Assembly: GCA_937958995.1 (NCBI GenBank)
Contig: CALGAP010000023.1
Span: 186,001-250,000, forward strand
Direction of reading: 5' to 3'
Origin: an uncultured Chitinophagaceae bacterium
GTDB lineage: Bacteria; Bacteroidota; Bacteroidia; Chitinophagales; Chitinophagaceae
DNA: 64,000 nucleotides
In this document: positions 36,027 to 45,080 of the stretch, piece after piece
Layout of the letters: each line of letters begins with the position of its first letter
How positions within the stretch are numbered: the first letter of the stretch is position 1
The notes under the pieces: model-generated
The model's input: only the letters and a program-made list of their open reading frames with translations
The model's database searches: none
Told to the model about the DNA's origin: nothing
Program-made: the position numbers and the translations under genes

Positions 36027-37052
36027 ATGGGCCTATTCAACTTTTTCACCCAGGAAATCGCGATCGACCTGGGTACAGCCAATACCCTCATTATCCATAA
36101 CGATGAAGTAGTAGTTAATGAACCGAGTATAGTGGCGCTTGATCGTAATAACCCGAAAACGGTGTTGGCGGTAGGAAAAAGGGCTTTGATGATGCATGAA
36201 AAAACCCATGAGAGCATCCGTACCGTACGTCCGCTGAAAGACGGTGTAATTGCCGACTTCAACGCTGCCGAGCTAATGATCAGGGAAATGATCAAGATGA
36301 TCTATCCCAAAAAGCCTTTGTTCCCACCCAGCTGGCGTATGATGATCTGCATCCCCAGCAGCATTACCGAAGTAGAAAAAAGAGCTGTGCGCGACAGTGC
36401 CGAACAGGCCGGCGCCAAGGAAGTATATCTCCTGCACGAACCCATGGCAGCCGCCCTGGGTATCGGCATTGATGTGGAAGAGCCCGTGGGCAATATGATC
36501 ATCGATATTGGCGGTGGTACCACGGGTATCACAGTGATTGCCCTGGCGGGTATCGTGTGCGACCAGAGTATCCGTATTGCCGGCGACGAATTTACCGCCG
36601 ACATCATGGAGGCCCTCCGCCGCTACCATAGCCTGCTAATAGGTGAGCGCACTGCCGAACAGATCAAGATCAATATCGGGGCCGCTATGAAAGACCTCGA
36701 TAATCCCCCGGACGATATTCCCGTAAACGGCCGCGACCTGGTGACCGGTATTCCGAAACAGATCATGGTCAGCTACCAGGAAATAGCCGAAGCACTGGAT
36801 AAAAGCATATTCAAGATAGAAGAAGCCATTCTGAAAGCATTGGAAATGACCCCGCCTGAGCTGGCCGCCGATATTTACCGTCGTGGCCTCTACCTCACCG
36901 GCGGTGGCGCCCTTTTGCGCGGACTTGATAAACGCCTGAGCCAGAAAATAAAATTACCCGTACATGTGGCCGACGACCCCTTAAAAAGCGTAGTACGCGG
37001 AACCGGTCTGGCCCTGAAAAATTATGACCGCTATCCGTTTGTGATGCGTTAA
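36027..37052 (+). CDS. mreB: rod shape-determining protein MreB
   Basis: 341 residues of the actin-like ATPase fold. Phosphate loops and motifs visible: IDLGTANTLI, VNEPSIVALD, IDIGGGTTGITVIAL, LTGGGALLRGLD. MreB filaments on the inner membrane organise lateral wall synthesis together with the products of the four following genes. The gene is first in a tight operon (4-base gap to mreC). Confidence 0.97.
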   Translation: MGLFNFFTQEIAIDLGTANTLIIHNDEVVVNEPSIVALDRNNPKTVLAVGKRALMMHEKTHESIRTVRPLKDGVIADFNAAELMIREMIKMIYPKKPLFPPSWRMMICIPSSITEVEKRAVRDSAEQAGAKEVYLLHEPMAAALGIGIDVEEPVGNMIIDIGGGTTGITVIALAGIVCDQSIRIAGDEFTADIMEALRRYHSLLIGERTAEQIKINIGAAMKDLDNPPDDIPVNGRDLVTGIPKQIMVSYQEIAEALDKSIFKIEEAILKALEMTPPELAADIYRRGLYLTGGGALLRGLDKRLSQKIKLPVHVADDPLKSVVRGTGLALKNYDRYPFVMR

Positions 37053-37056
37053 CAGT

Positions 37057-37911
37057 ATGCGTAATATTTTCCTGATCATAAGGCGGTATTTCAATTTTCT
37101 CTTCTTCCTGTTGCTGCAGATTGTATCGTTATACCTCTTATTCAGCTATAACAAGTATCATCAGTCAGCATTCCTCGAAGTAGCACACGAAGTGACGGGC
37201 AGCATTGGCGGGAAGTACAACAATATCACCTACTACTTCAACCTCAAAAAAACCAATGAAGACCTGGTGAGGGCCAATGAAAAACTACTCAACCAGCTTA
37301 CACAGCAATATACCGGGGCCGATACATCGGTAGTAATAAAAACAGACAGCTTAGAGATTGACAGTGCCACGGGCCAGTTTCGCAAATACATCTGGCGTGC
37401 GGCCAAGGTGGTCAACAATACTGTGAGTCTTCCCAACAATACGCTTACCATTGAAAGGGGAGAAAACCAGGGAGTAAAAAGAGATATGGGTGTGGTGGGT
37501 CCCGATGGCGTGGTGGGCACCGTAATCAGCACCAGCGCCAACTATGCCGTGGTGATGAGCATGCTGCACCGCCAGCACCGTGTGAGCAGCAAGCTGAAAA
37601 AGACTGGCGAGACGGGCGTTGTAATTTGGGATGGCGTTGATCCCGCCTATGTGATCATGAACAATATTCCGAAATCTGTGCAGGTTGCCGTTGGCGATTC
37701 GGTGGTGACCAGCAACTATACCGTCAGGTTTCCCCCCGGTATTCTCGTTGGAACTGTAGCAGAAGTTATTGATGATAAATCGAGCAATTTCTATTCGCTG
37801 AAGCTGAAGACCGCCACCAATTTTTACAATATCGAATATGTGATGGTTGTGGAAAATCAGATGAAGGACGAGCAGACAAGCCTGGAGGCAGCCACCAAAA
37901 TAAACGACTGA
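37057..37911 (+). CDS. mreC: rod shape-determining protein MreC
   Basis: 284 residues: short cytosolic start, one transmembrane helix (about residues 10-30, FNFLFFLLLQIVSLYLLF), a coiled coil (about 60-90) and the periplasmic beta-domain (about 110-275) with NNTLTIERGENQGVKRDMGV, GVVGTV and FPPGILVGTV, the usual MreC signatures. It links MreB to the transpeptidase complex. It lies between mreB and mreD with gaps of only a few bases. Confidence 0.93.
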   Translation: MRNIFLIIRRYFNFLFFLLLQIVSLYLLFSYNKYHQSAFLEVAHEVTGSIGGKYNNITYYFNLKKTNEDLVRANEKLLNQLTQQYTGADTSVVIKTDSLEIDSATGQFRKYIWRAAKVVNNTVSLPNNTLTIERGENQGVKRDMGVVGPDGVVGTVISTSANYAVVMSMLHRQHRVSSKLKKTGETGVVIWDGVDPAYVIMNNIPKSVQVAVGDSVVTSNYTVRFPPGILVGTVAEVIDDKSSNFYSLKLKTATNFYNIEYVMVVENQMKDEQTSLEAATKIND

Positions 37912-37916
37912 GTGAT

Positions 37917-38441
37917 ATGCTGAAAAATGCGTTACGGTATATATTATTCATCCTGGTGCAGGTATATGTGCTGTTCCAGATACCGCCACTGCATCGTTTT
38001 GTGGTGCCTTACCTGTATTTTCTTTACATATTATGGCTTCCTTTTAATATGAGCAGGACCAACCTGCTGATCGTGAGTTTTTTTTACGGTCTCACACTCG
38101 ATGCGTTTACACAAACGCCCGGTCTGCACGCCGCGGCCTGCACACTGATCGGTTACCTGCGCAGCTTTCTTATCAGCATATTGATTCCGCAGGAAGGTGC
38201 CGATCAGAATTACCGCTCGCCATCATTTACCAGCATGGGCTGGGCGCCATACGCCACTTACGTAGCAGTTCTTACCTTGGTACATAATACCTACCTTGTG
38301 TTCCTGGAAATATTAGGTGTAGGATCTTTCCTGTATTTCCTGGGAAAAGTACTGGCCACTTCCGGCATCAGCCTGTTGCTGATACTGGTTACAGAGCTCT
38401 TATTTGCCCGCAAGGAAAGGTTCAGAACAAATACAGCGTAG
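37917..38441 (+). CDS. mreD: rod shape-determining protein MreD
   Basis: 174 residues, about five membrane helices and short loops, as expected for MreD. Sequence conservation of this family is low, so the assignment relies on length, topology and position between mreC and the class B penicillin-binding protein. It starts 5 bases after mreC. Confidence 0.85.
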   Translation: MLKNALRYILFILVQVYVLFQIPPLHRFVVPYLYFLYILWLPFNMSRTNLLIVSFFYGLTLDAFTQTPGLHAAACTLIGYLRSFLISILIPQEGADQNYRSPSFTSMGWAPYATYVAVLTLVHNTYLVFLEILGVGSFLYFLGKVLATSGISLLLILVTELLFARKERFRTNTA

Positions 38442-38483
38442 CTGTGTAATAATTTGTAGATAGATTTCGTTGCAGAACTGCCT

Positions 38484-40559
38484 ATGTCTGTTTTTAACCA
38501 GTCCCGAGCTAATATAATCCGCCTGGTATTCCTGGGAATATTTCTCATTATTATCATTCAACTGTTCAACCTCCAGATTCTCTCGGGAAAATACCAGCAG
38601 CTGGCGATGAATAATGCGGTTTTTGCGAAGGTAAAATACCCCGACAGAGGTATCATTTACGACCGCAAAGGCAGGGCTATTCTCAACAACACCATCATGT
38701 ACGACCTGGTGGTGACCCCCGTTGAAGCAAGACGTACCGACACATTTGCCCTCTGCGCCATATTGGGCATCGATACGGCAGAATACAAAAAGCGTATGCT
38801 GGAAGCCCGTATCAGGAACGGCCCTTATCGTCCTTCTATTTTCGAAGACCTGCTCACACCCGAGTTGCACGCGCGGCTCGATGAAAATATCTGGAAATTC
38901 CCCGGCTTTGCGCTGGTAGAACGTCCCGTGAGGACATATCCCTTCAATGCGGCAGCGCACATTATGGGTTATATCGGCGAAGCCGACTCCAATATTATCA
39001 AGCGATCGAAAGGATTTTACCGCATGGGCGACTATGTGGGAAGAAGTGGCCTGGAAGCATATTACGAAAGCGTGCTGATGGGTCAGCGCGGCGTAGAGTA
39101 CATGCTGAAAGATAATATGAACCGCCTGGTGGGTAGTTATGAAAACGGCAAGTTCGATACGGCGGCTATTGCCGGAAGAAATCTGCGCACGTATATCGAT
39201 ATCGAAGTGCAACAACTGGCGGAAAAATTAATGACCAATAAAGTGGGGTCTGTGGTGGCCATCGATCCCAAGACCGGTGGCATTATTTGCATGGTGAGCG
39301 GACCAAACTACAACCCCAATGATCTGACAGGTCCTAACAAACAAAAAAACTACAGCCGCCTGGCCCTGGATGTGGCGGGGCCATTATTAAACCGCGCTGT
39401 ACAAGGTAATTATGAGCCTGGTTCTACTTTCAAACCTATCGGCGCATTGATTGCGCTCGACGAAGGCGTCATTACCTCCAACTATGGATTTCCCTGCGGT
39501 GGCCGCTACAATCTCTGCGGTCATGGCAAGCCATCCTGTCTGCACAGCGACCCGGGGCATGCGGCCAATTTGAGACTTGCCATCTCGCATAGTTGTAACT
39601 CATACTTCGCGCACATTTACCGCTTGTCTGTTGATAATCCAAAATTTGGCGGCGTGAAAAACGGGTATATGAAATGGCGCGATTACATGCTGAATTTCGG
39701 TTTGGGCAAACAAACAGGTGTTGATTTGCCCAGCGAATCACCGGGATTGATACCCGATACCGCACGGTACAACAGGCAGTACCGCGGTTCATGGAATAGT
39801 TGCACCAATCTTACCCTGGGTATTGGCCAGGATATGATGCAGTGTACACCTCTGCAACTGGCCAACGCCATGTGCATAGTGGCAAATAAAGGATACTTCT
39901 ACACACCGCATTTTGTCGAAAAAATTGATGGCGAAACCGAAGCAGATACGATACTGAATAAATTCAGGATAAAACACGAAGTACTTACGCACATTCCCAA
40001 TGAAGCGTATGAAGCTGTAATTGCCGGTATGCAGGAAGTGGTAGACCATGGAACTGCCTCGAATGCAAGAATACCGGGAATAACCGTTTGTGGCAAGACA
40101 GGCACAGCTGAAAAATTCAGGTATATCGATGGTAAAAAAATTCAGCTGAAAGATAACTCAGTGTTTCTCTGTTTCGCTCCGCGCGAAAACCCAAGGATTG
40201 CGATGGCCGTGGTGGTTGAAAACAGCGGATATGGTAATACCTGGGCCGCACCGATTGCCGGCATCATTATGGAAAAATATTTGAACGATACACTACGCCC
40301 CGAGCGATATGAGCAGATAGAAAGAATTGCCAACAGCAACCTGATGCCGCCCTATCTGCACAGGCTGCAGTATATCGAAGATTCGACAAGAGCGCGTCGC
40401 TGGTTTGAAATGACGAAAGACAGCAGTTATATCAAGAAATATATTTTCGGGCGTTACACAGAGCCAAAACGCCAGGAACCACCAAAATCAACAGCAATAC
40501 GTAAGCCCGAGGCTGTGGCGCCGCCAAAAGCAAATGCGGTGACAGACTCTACGCAGTAA
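38484..40559 (+). CDS. mrdA: penicillin-binding protein 2 (peptidoglycan D,D-transpeptidase)
   Basis: 691 residues. One N-terminal membrane helix (about residues 10-30), dimerisation domain (DRGIIYDRKGRAIL, GYIGEAD, GLEAYYE) and transpeptidase domain. Catalytic motifs are complete: STFK in YEPGSTFKP, SCN in ISHSCNSYF, and KTGTAE. This is the class B transpeptidase of the elongasome, paired with RodA downstream (10 bases). The C-terminal about 60 residues form a Pro/Lys-rich tail that is probably disordered. Confidence 0.96.
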   Translation: MSVFNQSRANIIRLVFLGIFLIIIIQLFNLQILSGKYQQLAMNNAVFAKVKYPDRGIIYDRKGRAILNNTIMYDLVVTPVEARRTDTFALCAILGIDTAEYKKRMLEARIRNGPYRPSIFEDLLTPELHARLDENIWKFPGFALVERPVRTYPFNAAAHIMGYIGEADSNIIKRSKGFYRMGDYVGRSGLEAYYESVLMGQRGVEYMLKDNMNRLVGSYENGKFDTAAIAGRNLRTYIDIEVQQLAEKLMTNKVGSVVAIDPKTGGIICMVSGPNYNPNDLTGPNKQKNYSRLALDVAGPLLNRAVQGNYEPGSTFKPIGALIALDEGVITSNYGFPCGGRYNLCGHGKPSCLHSDPGHAANLRLAISHSCNSYFAHIYRLSVDNPKFGGVKNGYMKWRDYMLNFGLGKQTGVDLPSESPGLIPDTARYNRQYRGSWNSCTNLTLGIGQDMMQCTPLQLANAMCIVANKGYFYTPHFVEKIDGETEADTILNKFRIKHEVLTHIPNEAYEAVIAGMQEVVDHGTASNARIPGITVCGKTGTAEKFRYIDGKKIQLKDNSVFLCFAPRENPRIAMAVVVENSGYGNTWAAPIAGIIMEKYLNDTLRPERYEQIERIANSNLMPPYLHRLQYIEDSTRARRWFEMTKDSSYIKKYIFGRYTEPKRQEPPKSTAIRKPEAVAPPKANAVTDSTQ

Positions 40560-40569
40560 ATCCGTCATT

Positions 40570-41907
40570 ATGATGCAAAGAAATCCCGCCATATCAAGAG
40601 GTTTCGACTGGACGCTGATCTGGTTGTACCTGATCCTTGTTTCGATCGGGTTGCTGAGCATTTTCTCCGTGACGTACAACGAGGGCGTCAATGTATTGCA
40701 AAGCTTTTTCAACCTGCGCACCGACTATAGCCGGCAATTGTATTTCGCGGGCGCTTCATTGGTGGTGGGACTGTTTATACTCCTCACCGACAGCAAATTT
40801 TTTACCGCCACCGCCAATATATGGTATGCGGTCGGTATATTCCTGTTGCTGCTGGTATTTCCCTTTCATACCGAAGTGAAGGGAACGCAGTCGATCATAC
40901 GATTTGGTTCGTTCAACTTTCAGCCGGCCGAATTGTGTAAGGTGTTTGTCAACCTGGCGCTGGCAAAGTATTTGTCGCGCGTAGAGACCGACTTTAACAA
41001 AACACGCTCGCACCTGATTGCTTCGGCCATTGTATTGACACCGGCCATATTAACCATTGCACAAAAGGAGACAGGACTTGCATTGGTGTTTCTTTCTTTT
41101 TACCTGGTAATGTTTCGTGAAGGATTTCCTGCGGGTTACCTGATAGTAGGTTTCTCGCTGGCAGTGTTGGTGGTGGCTACGCTGTTGTTGGAAAGAAATG
41201 TCTTGACGATTATACTGACCGGCATTGCCGCGCTGGCAGTTTATTTAACCCGTAAACAGATCAAACGTAAGCGCCGTGTGTTCTGGCTGATCATGATGAT
41301 ATGGGCCGCGTGCGTGGGCACCGTGTTTTTTGCCGTACCATTTTTGTTTACCAAGGTGCTTCAGAAACACCAGGTGGAACGCATCTTCTCGCTCATCGGT
41401 CGTGAGAACCCATATGCCAGGCTCAATACCGTGGAAGGCGAAGATGCACCTGCGTCCAAATCATCCGACGCTGATTATAACGTGCGCCAGAGTAAGATTG
41501 CGATTGGTAGTGGTGGTTTAACGGGGAAAGGATTTTTGAAAGGCACGCAAACACGTTTTGATTTTGTGCCCGAGCAAAGAACTGACTTCATTTTCTGTAC
41601 CATTGGCGAAGGTTATGGTTTCCTGGGCAGCGTGGCGGTGCTGGCCGTATACCTGTTCTTGTTGTTGCGTATAGTGCATATTGCCGAGCGACAGCGAAGT
41701 GTGTTCAGCCGCTGTTATGCCTACGGCGTGGCGTCGGTGTTATTCTTTCATATTGCTATCAATATCTGCATGACGATAGGTTTGGCGCCTGTAATCGGTA
41801 TTCCACTTCCGTTTATCAGTTATGGGGGCACTTCGTTACTGACTTTTTCTATTTTACTGTTTATCCTCGTCAGGCTGGATGCCGACAGATCGATGGTGTT
41901 GAGATAA
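40570..41907 (+). CDS. rodA: peptidoglycan glycosyltransferase RodA (SEDS family)
   Basis: 445 residues with about ten membrane helices. SEDS-family features include GSFNFQPAELCKVFVNLALAKY-like sequence, KQTGL-type AQKETGLALVF, QRTDFIFCTIGEGYGF with the catalytic Asp loop, and PFISYGGTSLLTF near the end. It is somewhat longer than enterobacterial RodA because of an extra helical and basic stretch at about residues 210-245 (TRKQIKRKRR). It polymerises glycan strands together with PBP2. It is the last gene of the operon. Confidence 0.95.
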   Translation: MMQRNPAISRGFDWTLIWLYLILVSIGLLSIFSVTYNEGVNVLQSFFNLRTDYSRQLYFAGASLVVGLFILLTDSKFFTATANIWYAVGIFLLLLVFPFHTEVKGTQSIIRFGSFNFQPAELCKVFVNLALAKYLSRVETDFNKTRSHLIASAIVLTPAILTIAQKETGLALVFLSFYLVMFREGFPAGYLIVGFSLAVLVVATLLLERNVLTIILTGIAALAVYLTRKQIKRKRRVFWLIMMIWAACVGTVFFAVPFLFTKVLQKHQVERIFSLIGRENPYARLNTVEGEDAPASKSSDADYNVRQSKIAIGSGGLTGKGFLKGTQTRFDFVPEQRTDFIFCTIGEGYGFLGSVAVLAVYLFLLLRIVHIAERQRSVFSRCYAYGVASVLFFHIAINICMTIGLAPVIGIPLPFISYGGTSLLTFSILLFILVRLDADRSMVLR

Positions 41908-41929
41908 AACCATGGCATGCTATCTTTGC
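41899..41929 (+). promoter_or_regulatory. consensus promoter for the metallo-hydrolase gene (TTG-N19-TATCTTTGC)
   Basis: TTG at 41899-41901 and a perfect -7 element at 41921-41929 with 19-base spacing overlap the end of rodA. The -7 element ends three bases before ATG 41933, implying a leaderless or nearly leaderless mRNA and fixing the start codon. Confidence 0.65.
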
Positions 41930-41932
41930 GCC

Positions 41933-42673
41933 ATGAAAGTTATTCCGCTCAGTGAGGGCAGTTTTACCATAGACAAATCGAAGTTGTTTGTTCCTTTCGA
42001 TACATCAAAAGATGATCTCCAACAAAGACCTGCAGGCAGTTTGCTCGTTGAAGTGCAGCCATTCGTTGTAATTACTTCCGAAGACGTGTTGCTGCTGGAT
42101 ACTGGTCTTGGCTTCACAACGAAAGAAGGCGTTTTGCAATTGCACCAGAACCTGATCGACAACGGCATCAATCCTTCTGAGATCACTAAAGTGTTGATGA
42201 CTCACCTGCATAAGGATCATGCCGGTGGTATTCGCATAGAGCGCGGTGGAAGAAAGGAATTGAGTTTTCCCAACGCGCAATGGTATGTCCAGGAAAGCGA
42301 ACTGCAATATGCTTTTGAAAAAGGCTTTCCTTCATATATCACCGAAGAGCTGGAAGTGTTGAAAAACGCGCCGCAGGTAAATCTCCTCAAGGGCGATGGC
42401 GTGATCAATGGTTATATCAGGCACCAGATCACCGGCGCCCACAGCAAATTTCACCAGGTGTTCTGGATTGTTGACGGTGGTGAAACCCTCTTTTTTGGCG
42501 GCGATGATGCGCCGCAACTCCAGCAAATGCGCACCCGCTTTGTGGCAAAATATGATGATGATGGAAAAAAAGCGATGGAACTTCGCCAGCAGTGGTGGGA
42601 AAAAGGCAGGGAAGAAAACTGGAAGTTCTTGTTTTACCACGATATAAAGACGCCGGTTCACCAGGGTCAATAA
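41933..42673 (+). CDS. MBL-fold metallo-hydrolase
   Basis: 246 residues. The metallo-beta-lactamase metal motif is MTHLHKDHAGGI (HxHxDH), preceded by LLLDTGLG with the conserved Asp; later ligands appear in TGAHSKFHQVF, FFGGDDAP and the C-terminal FYHD. The layout resembles lactonase/glyoxalase-like members; the substrate cannot be told. It is cytosolic, with no signal peptide. The reading frame extends 21 bases further upstream, but the promoter position argues for ATG 41933. Confidence 0.85.
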   Translation: MKVIPLSEGSFTIDKSKLFVPFDTSKDDLQQRPAGSLLVEVQPFVVITSEDVLLLDTGLGFTTKEGVLQLHQNLIDNGINPSEITKVLMTHLHKDHAGGIRIERGGRKELSFPNAQWYVQESELQYAFEKGFPSYITEELEVLKNAPQVNLLKGDGVINGYIRHQITGAHSKFHQVFWIVDGGETLFFGGDDAPQLQQMRTRFVAKYDDDGKKAMELRQQWWEKGREENWKFLFYHDIKTPVHQGQ

Positions 42674-42689
42674 CTTCCAATACCCAACT

Positions 42690-42870
42690 TCATGAAACAG
42701 ATTATTTTGTTGCTGCCTCTGCCAGCGGCCGGTTAGGTCTCAGAAAACAGGTGGACCACCTGTAACCTGACTCTCCCGGGGGCAGCCCAGGTGACAGGTG
42801 GGCCACCCACCACTTGACCGTCCCTACGGCCGCCGCTCAATCCCAGACCGCAGACCCGCAACCCGAAACT
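42690..42870. repeat. repeat-rich intergenic region with GGTGG-n-CCACC palindromes
   Basis: A perfect 17-base palindrome (ACAGGTGGACCACCTGT, 42747-42763) and a related GGTGGGCCACC (42797-42807) lie in a GC-rich gap with no ORF of note. The region ends in AACCCGAAACT (42859-42869), similar to the arm of the inverted repeats at 27131 and 58472. Confidence 0.55.
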
Positions 42871-42902
42871 AAAAAAGGCCGGCTCTCAAAAAAGAGCCGG
42901 CC
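42871..42902 (-). terminator. terminator of the PxGYF sigma operon
   Basis: GGCCGGCTCT (42877-42886) pairs perfectly with AGAGCCGGCC (42893-42902). On the minus strand it is followed by six T residues. It lies about 35 bases after the stop of the Spy/CpxP-like gene. Confidence 0.9.
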
Positions 42903-42936
42903 AATTGCTAACCTATGAAAAACACCTAATAAGACT

Positions 42937-43356
42937 TTATTGGTTGATCCTGCGCCTGCCTTGCTGCTGGCGACGCTCGAGGATTCTTTTCTGTACTTCT
43001 GCCAAAAACTCCCTTTCTGCACGGAAAAATGTGTTCACTTTTTCTTTTGAGATGGCTTTCAAAAATTCAGTTTCGTATTTCTTTCTAATGTTCAATAATT
43101 TTTCCTGCGTCTTTATCTCATCATCTTTTTTCTCACGAGCCTCTTTGCGCGTGTTCTGGATATCTTTCGTGTACTGGTTGTAGATAGGCCAGAATTTCTG
43201 CGCTTCTTCCGGGGTCAATTCGAGTTTTTTGGTAAGCCAGGCAATTTTCATGGCTTCCAGGCGACCGCCATTGTTTTTGTCGTCACTGTTATCCTGCGCT
43301 ACGGCTGTCATGGCCACGCTGAATAACATCATCCACATCAGTAGTATTTTTTTCAT
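42937..43356 (-). CDS. Spy/CpxP-like periplasmic protein
   Basis: 139 residues. Signal peptide to about residue 20 (AMTAVAQ), then a charged all-helical domain with LTPEEAQKFWPIYNQY (about residues 47-62), similar to the LTxxQxxxxxxx-helix of Spy/CpxP-type proteins, and an Arg/Gln-rich tail (RRQQQGRRR). Proteins of this kind act as periplasmic chaperones or stress sensors. It is the last gene of a sigma factor operon, 10 bases after the preceding gene. The assignment is by helix pattern and context and is moderate. Confidence 0.65.
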   Translation of the reverse strand: MKKILLMWMMLFSVAMTAVAQDNSDDKNNGGRLEAMKIAWLTKKLELTPEEAQKFWPIYNQYTKDIQNTRKEAREKKDDEIKTQEKLLNIRKKYETEFLKAISKEKVNTFFRAEREFLAEVQKRILERRQQQGRRRINQ

Positions 43357-43366
43357 TGTCCAGGGA

Positions 43367-44215
43367 TTAATTGGTTATAATATCATTCAAAGCATACTGG
43401 CTGGCATACTTTATCAATTCATCATCCGATACATAGGCCAGCATTTCCTGTAAATCATCAGCATCCATGTCGGCGCTGGCCAATACCGTTGTTTCTATCG
43501 GGCTCACGGTCTGGTTGTCGAGAAAATCTACCAGGGCTTCATCGCTCACTTCTTCAATACCGGCCAATGTAAGGTCCGGGCTATTGTTGTTTTGTCCGAG
43601 GAACAACCAGGCTGCAGCTATGATCAAACCAGCCACCGCGGCTGCTGCTGCATAACGCAGTACCCTGCGCGGAAAACTGACCGATACCACTTTGCCGCGC
43701 TGTTGCTTTGCCTTAGCGAGCATGGTGGCGGGCAATTGTTCAAAATAGCCGGCAGGCACTTCGTATACGTTCTTTCCTTTGAGCGAACTCATCACCGGGG
43801 AAAGATTCTCCAGCTCTTCGTTCACAAATTCGATGGCTTTAGCGCCAGCCACGGCATGTTCGGTAAGACTGTCAAAATAGCCGTCGGGTGTACTGTAAGG
43901 CGACTTCTTGCTCAACCCGCTCAGCAGGGGCGATAATGCCTCCAGCTCCTCCTTTGCCGTGTCGGCCTCCAGCGCCTTGACGCGCTTCAGCATGTTAGCA
44001 GCAAAGTTGTCAAAATAGCCCTGCGGCACGTCGTAGGGATTTATTTTTTGTTGGGGTAAAACAGGAGAACCTTCCTCCTTAACCCGGGCCAGCACCTGGG
44101 CTGCCAGTCCCTCGAAATACCCCGCGGGCACCTCGTAAGGGGTCTTTGTGCCGATCTGGGCAACAACCGGGCTGATTTCCCTCAACTCATTCTGTATGGT
44201 GTTCCTGTTTTCCAT
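43367..44215 (-). CDS. putative anti-sigma membrane protein with four PY-x-x-P-x-GYF repeats
   Basis: 282 residues from ATG 44215 (GTG 6 bases upstream is possible). Residues 1-172 contain four tandem units, each with an LSP-type helix start, the core PYxVPxGYF and a short helix; cores are at about residues 27-34, 61-68, 107-114 and 151-158. FPRRVLRY precedes one membrane helix (about 186-206), so the repeats should be cytosolic. The remaining about 75 residues are acidic and periplasmic. It stands between an ECF sigma gene (upstream, 35-base gap) and a Spy/CpxP-like gene. That position, cytosolic N-terminus and single helix suggest an anti-sigma factor, but it lacks the usual zinc-binding HxxxCxxC motif. 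I know no characterised function. Confidence 0.6.
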   Translation of the reverse strand: MENRNTIQNELREISPVVAQIGTKTPYEVPAGYFEGLAAQVLARVKEEGSPVLPQQKINPYDVPQGYFDNFAANMLKRVKALEADTAKEELEALSPLLSGLSKKSPYSTPDGYFDSLTEHAVAGAKAIEFVNEELENLSPVMSSLKGKNVYEVPAGYFEQLPATMLAKAKQQRGKVVSVSFPRRVLRYAAAAAVAGLIIAAAWLFLGQNNNSPDLTLAGIEEVSDEALVDFLDNQTVSPIETTVLASADMDADDLQEMLAYVSDDELIKYASQYALNDIITN

Positions 44216-44250
44216 TTCCACGTTTTGTGACGGGTTTTGTTAAGTAAAGT

Positions 44251-44802
44251 TTAATGATTCAGGATATAATCCTCTATTTTTTTCACCGCATGGTGGTAAC
44301 TGGCCTTCAGGGCACCTTCTGAGGTATCCAGCACCTTGCTCATTTCCTCGTATGGCATTTCATCGTAATATCGTAAGGTGAATACAACCCGCTGTTTTTC
44401 AGGTAGTTGTTGAATTGCCAACTGCAATTTCCACTCTAACTTATTGGCATCGAAGTGTTTGTCGGCTTTCACCTTGTTTTCGAGACCACTTTCCACATCG
44501 CTGAGCGATACCGAGGAACGTTTTTTCTGCTGCTCCAGGAAAGTGAGGCACTCATTAGTGGCTATGCGGTACAGCCAGGTGTATAGTTGCGAATCTTCGC
44601 GGAAATTTTCCAGGCCGTTCCATACCCTGATGAAAACGTTCTGGAGCACGTCGTTGGCATCTTCATGTTCTACTACCATACGGCGCACATGCCAGTACAA
44701 TCTTTCCTGGTATTTCTGCACAATGGCTGTATAGGCCTTTTCTTTAGTAGCCGGATTGCGGAATTGAAGCAATAGTTCGGCGTCTTGTGTAGTTACCGCC
44801 AT
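44251..44802 (-). CDS. ECF-type RNA polymerase sigma factor
   Basis: 183 residues. Region 2 is at about residues 25-95 (YQERLYWHVRRMV, HEDANDVLQNVFIRVWNGL, TWLYRIATNECLTFLEQ). Region 4 is at about 125-180 (LPEKQRVVFTLRYYDEMPYEEMSKVLDTSEGALKASYHHAVKKI). It begins the operon with the PxGYF-repeat protein and the Spy/CpxP-like protein, and is only distantly similar to the other sigma factor of the window. I see no clear housekeeping promoter, which fits autoregulation. Confidence 0.92.
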   Translation of the reverse strand: MAVTTQDAELLLQFRNPATKEKAYTAIVQKYQERLYWHVRRMVVEHEDANDVLQNVFIRVWNGLENFREDSQLYTWLYRIATNECLTFLEQQKKRSSVSLSDVESGLENKVKADKHFDANKLEWKLQLAIQQLPEKQRVVFTLRYYDEMPYEEMSKVLDTSEGALKASYHHAVKKIEDYILNH

Positions 44803-44929
44803 AGGTTAGCTTTTTCGTGAATTATTATGATATGGGAATAAAGTTGAGGTTTTCGGTTTAAAACGGCGTGGAGGTTTAAGATATTATTGGGAAAATGCAT
44901 TGTGGCCGGAAGCTAATGAGAAATTCCAA

Positions 44930-45075
44930 AAATCAAGTTCCAGGGTGCAAATAAAGCTCAGCCTGGCAGCAACAAAGGTCAAAAGCATCAATAAAAAATT
45001 CCAAAACGAGTTCTCATTTTGGAATTTTTTATTGGGAATTTATTGGGAGCTTGAAGCTTGTAGTTTGGAATTTTA
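44930..45075 (-). terminator. long hairpin region, terminator of the transketolase gene
   Basis: A perfect 17-bp stem (44990-45006 with 45017-45033; core AATTCCAAAA) with a T-rich side lies 48 bases after the stop of the minus-strand transketolase gene. Outer copies of AAATTCCAAA-type and TTGGAATTT-type sequence on both sides extend it into a larger imperfect inverted repeat. Confidence 0.75.
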
Positions 45076-45080
45076 TCCCT

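Noticed and set aside
38400..39215. 271-codon open frame antisense to the end of mreD and start of pbp2
   Set aside because: It spans two genes of a conserved operon on the opposite strand and lacks any domain signature.
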